Assembly: GCA_023433705.1 (NCBI GenBank)
Contig: JAEYUC010000075.1
Coordinates: forward strand, 1 to 22,896
Reading direction: 5' to 3'
Length of the DNA stretch: 22,896 nucleotides
Origin: Pseudomonadota bacterium
Lineage (GTDB): Bacteria; Pseudomonadota; Gammaproteobacteria; Steroidobacterales; Steroidobacteraceae
The notes under the pieces are model-generated. The model saw nothing but the letters and a program-made list of their open reading frames with translations, had not been told where the DNA came from and made no database searches. This document shows positions 22,137 to 22,896 of this stretch, piece by piece; the stretch's first letter is position 1; the number at the start of each line of letters is the position of its first letter. The position numbers and the translations under genes were made by a program.

Positions 22137-22896
22137 GCTGGAAAAGGCTTCATGGCTGACCCGCATCGGCGCCTTCGCCGGATTGCTGTTCATGCACATC
22201 CCGGTGCTGATCATCATCCTGTACGCCTTCACGACGGAGGATCGCAGTTACCAGTTTCCGCCGCCGGGATTCACGCTGCGCTGGTTCGCGCGCGCATTCG
22301 AGCGATCCGACATCTGGCAGGCGTTGTGGCTGTCGATGCGCGTCGCCGCGACCGCCACGCTCATCGCGCTCGTGCTCGGCACGCTGGCCGCGTTCGCGAT
22401 GGCCCGCGCGCGGTTTCCCGCCAAGGAATCCATCACGCTGCTCTTCGTCCTGCCGATCGCGTTGCCCGGCATCATCACCGGCATGGCGCTGCTCGTCGCC
22501 ATGCGCAGCTGGCGGATCGATCCCTCGTTCCTCACCATCGTCGCGGGCCACGCGACGTTCTGCATGATCATCGTCTACAACAACGTGGTCGCGCGATTGC
22601 GGCGGTTGCCCGCGAACTGGGTCGAGGCCTCGATGGATCTCGGCGCCGACGGCGCGCAGACTTTCCGCTACATCCTCCTGCCGCAGGTCGCGACCGCGTT
22701 CCTGGCCGGCGGCATGCTCGCGTTCGCGCTGTCTTTCGACGAGATCATCGTCACCATCTTCACGGCCGGAAACGAGCGCACACTGCCGATCTGGTTCTTC
22801 AACGAACTGTTCCGGCCGCGAGAGCGGCCCGTCACGAACGTCGTCGCGGTCATCGTGATCGTCGTGACGCTGATCCCCATCCTGCTGGCTTACTAC
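22126..22896 (+). CDS. ABC transporter permease 2 (PotC/PotI-like), 3' end outside window
   Basis: An ATG at 22126 opens a frame that stays open for 257 codons to the window end. It overlaps the previous gene by 11 bp and is preceded by a GGGGG ribosome site. The protein starts MPYRLEKASW. It has a first membrane segment at about 13-33, further segments at about 70-93, 103-125, 133-152, 190-210 and 235-256, and the EAA loop EASMDLGADGAQTFRYILLP (167-186). SFDEIIVT (203-210) and the GNERTLPIWFF stretch are typical of PotC/PotI. The family is usually about 265-290 residues, so only a short tail is missing. It completes the importer with the preceding three genes. Confidence 0.92.
   Translation, partial: MPYRLEKASWLTRIGAFAGLLFMHIPVLIIILYAFTTEDRSYQFPPPGFTLRWFARAFERSDIWQALWLSMRVAATATLIALVLGTLAAFAMARARFPAKESITLLFVLPIALPGIITGMALLVAMRSWRIDPSFLTIVAGHATFCMIIVYNNVVARLRRLPANWVEASMDLGADGAQTFRYILLPQVATAFLAGGMLAFALSFDEIIVTIFTAGNERTLPIWFFNELFRPRERPVTNVVAVIVIVVTLIPILLAYY

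Noticed and set aside
1..22896. CRISPR arrays, tRNA/rRNA genes, insertion sequences or prophage
   Set aside because: Reading by eye found no regularly spaced repeats, tRNA-like cloverleaf, transposase or phage protein. Almost the whole window is accounted for by chromosomal genes.

Overview
The window is GC-rich, tightly packed bacterial chromosome with a proteobacterial gene set. It holds a large Xanthomonas/Caulobacter-type TonB-dependent receptor, a FixL/FixJ-type two-component pair, a UspE-type stress protein, a MocR-type regulator and a polyamine-type ABC importer. This mix suits an aerobic or microaerobic Gammaproteobacterium, perhaps near Steroidobacteraceae or Xanthomonadales. That placement is inference from gene content, not a phylogenetic result. 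I see no rRNA, tRNA, transposase, phage gene or CRISPR array.

Layout. (1) 1-4003, minus strand: a truncated gene start, a secreted alpha/beta-hydrolase (esterase type) and a 944-residue TonB-dependent receptor. Two strong palindromes lie between hydrolase and receptor. A LacI-like operator overlaps a candidate promoter upstream of the receptor. (2) 4391-5200, plus strand: an M48 metalloprotease lipoprotein resembling LoiP/YcaL. (3) 5207-9904, minus strand: a signalling and stress block. In transcription order it has a UspE-type protein, a DUF2934 protein with a 13-codon ORF just before it, a FixL-type PAS histidine kinase with the haem-ligand His and distal Arg in place, a FixJ response regulator overlapping it by 4 bp, a degenerate receiver-like protein, and a single-domain receiver. 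(4) 9936-14541: a patatin-like lipoprotein (minus) divergent from a 1018-residue exported TPR-type repeat protein (plus). (5) 14535-17849: a minus-strand operon of a threonine-dehydratase-like PLP enzyme, a small cupin and a GNAT acetyltransferase. It is divergent from a MocR (GntR/aminotransferase) regulator, with a 10-bp direct repeat between them. (6) 17913-22896, plus strand: a short-chain dehydrogenase, then a complete-looking spermidine/putrescine-type ABC importer (lipoprotein binding protein, ATPase, two permeases). The second permease runs off the window end.

How the parts may work together. Region 3 looks like an oxygen- or redox-sensing relay: FixL senses, FixJ responds, and two extra receiver-like proteins may modulate phosphate flow or act as phosphate-independent partners. 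Its target genes plausibly include the neighbouring stress genes. Regions 5 and 6 look like an amino-acid or amine utilisation unit: a PLP-sensing regulator, a PLP-dependent deaminase, an acetyltransferase, a dehydrogenase and an amine-type importer. The least explained items are the pseudo-receiver, the large TPR protein next to the patatin lipoprotein, and the dehydratase-cupin-GNAT operon.
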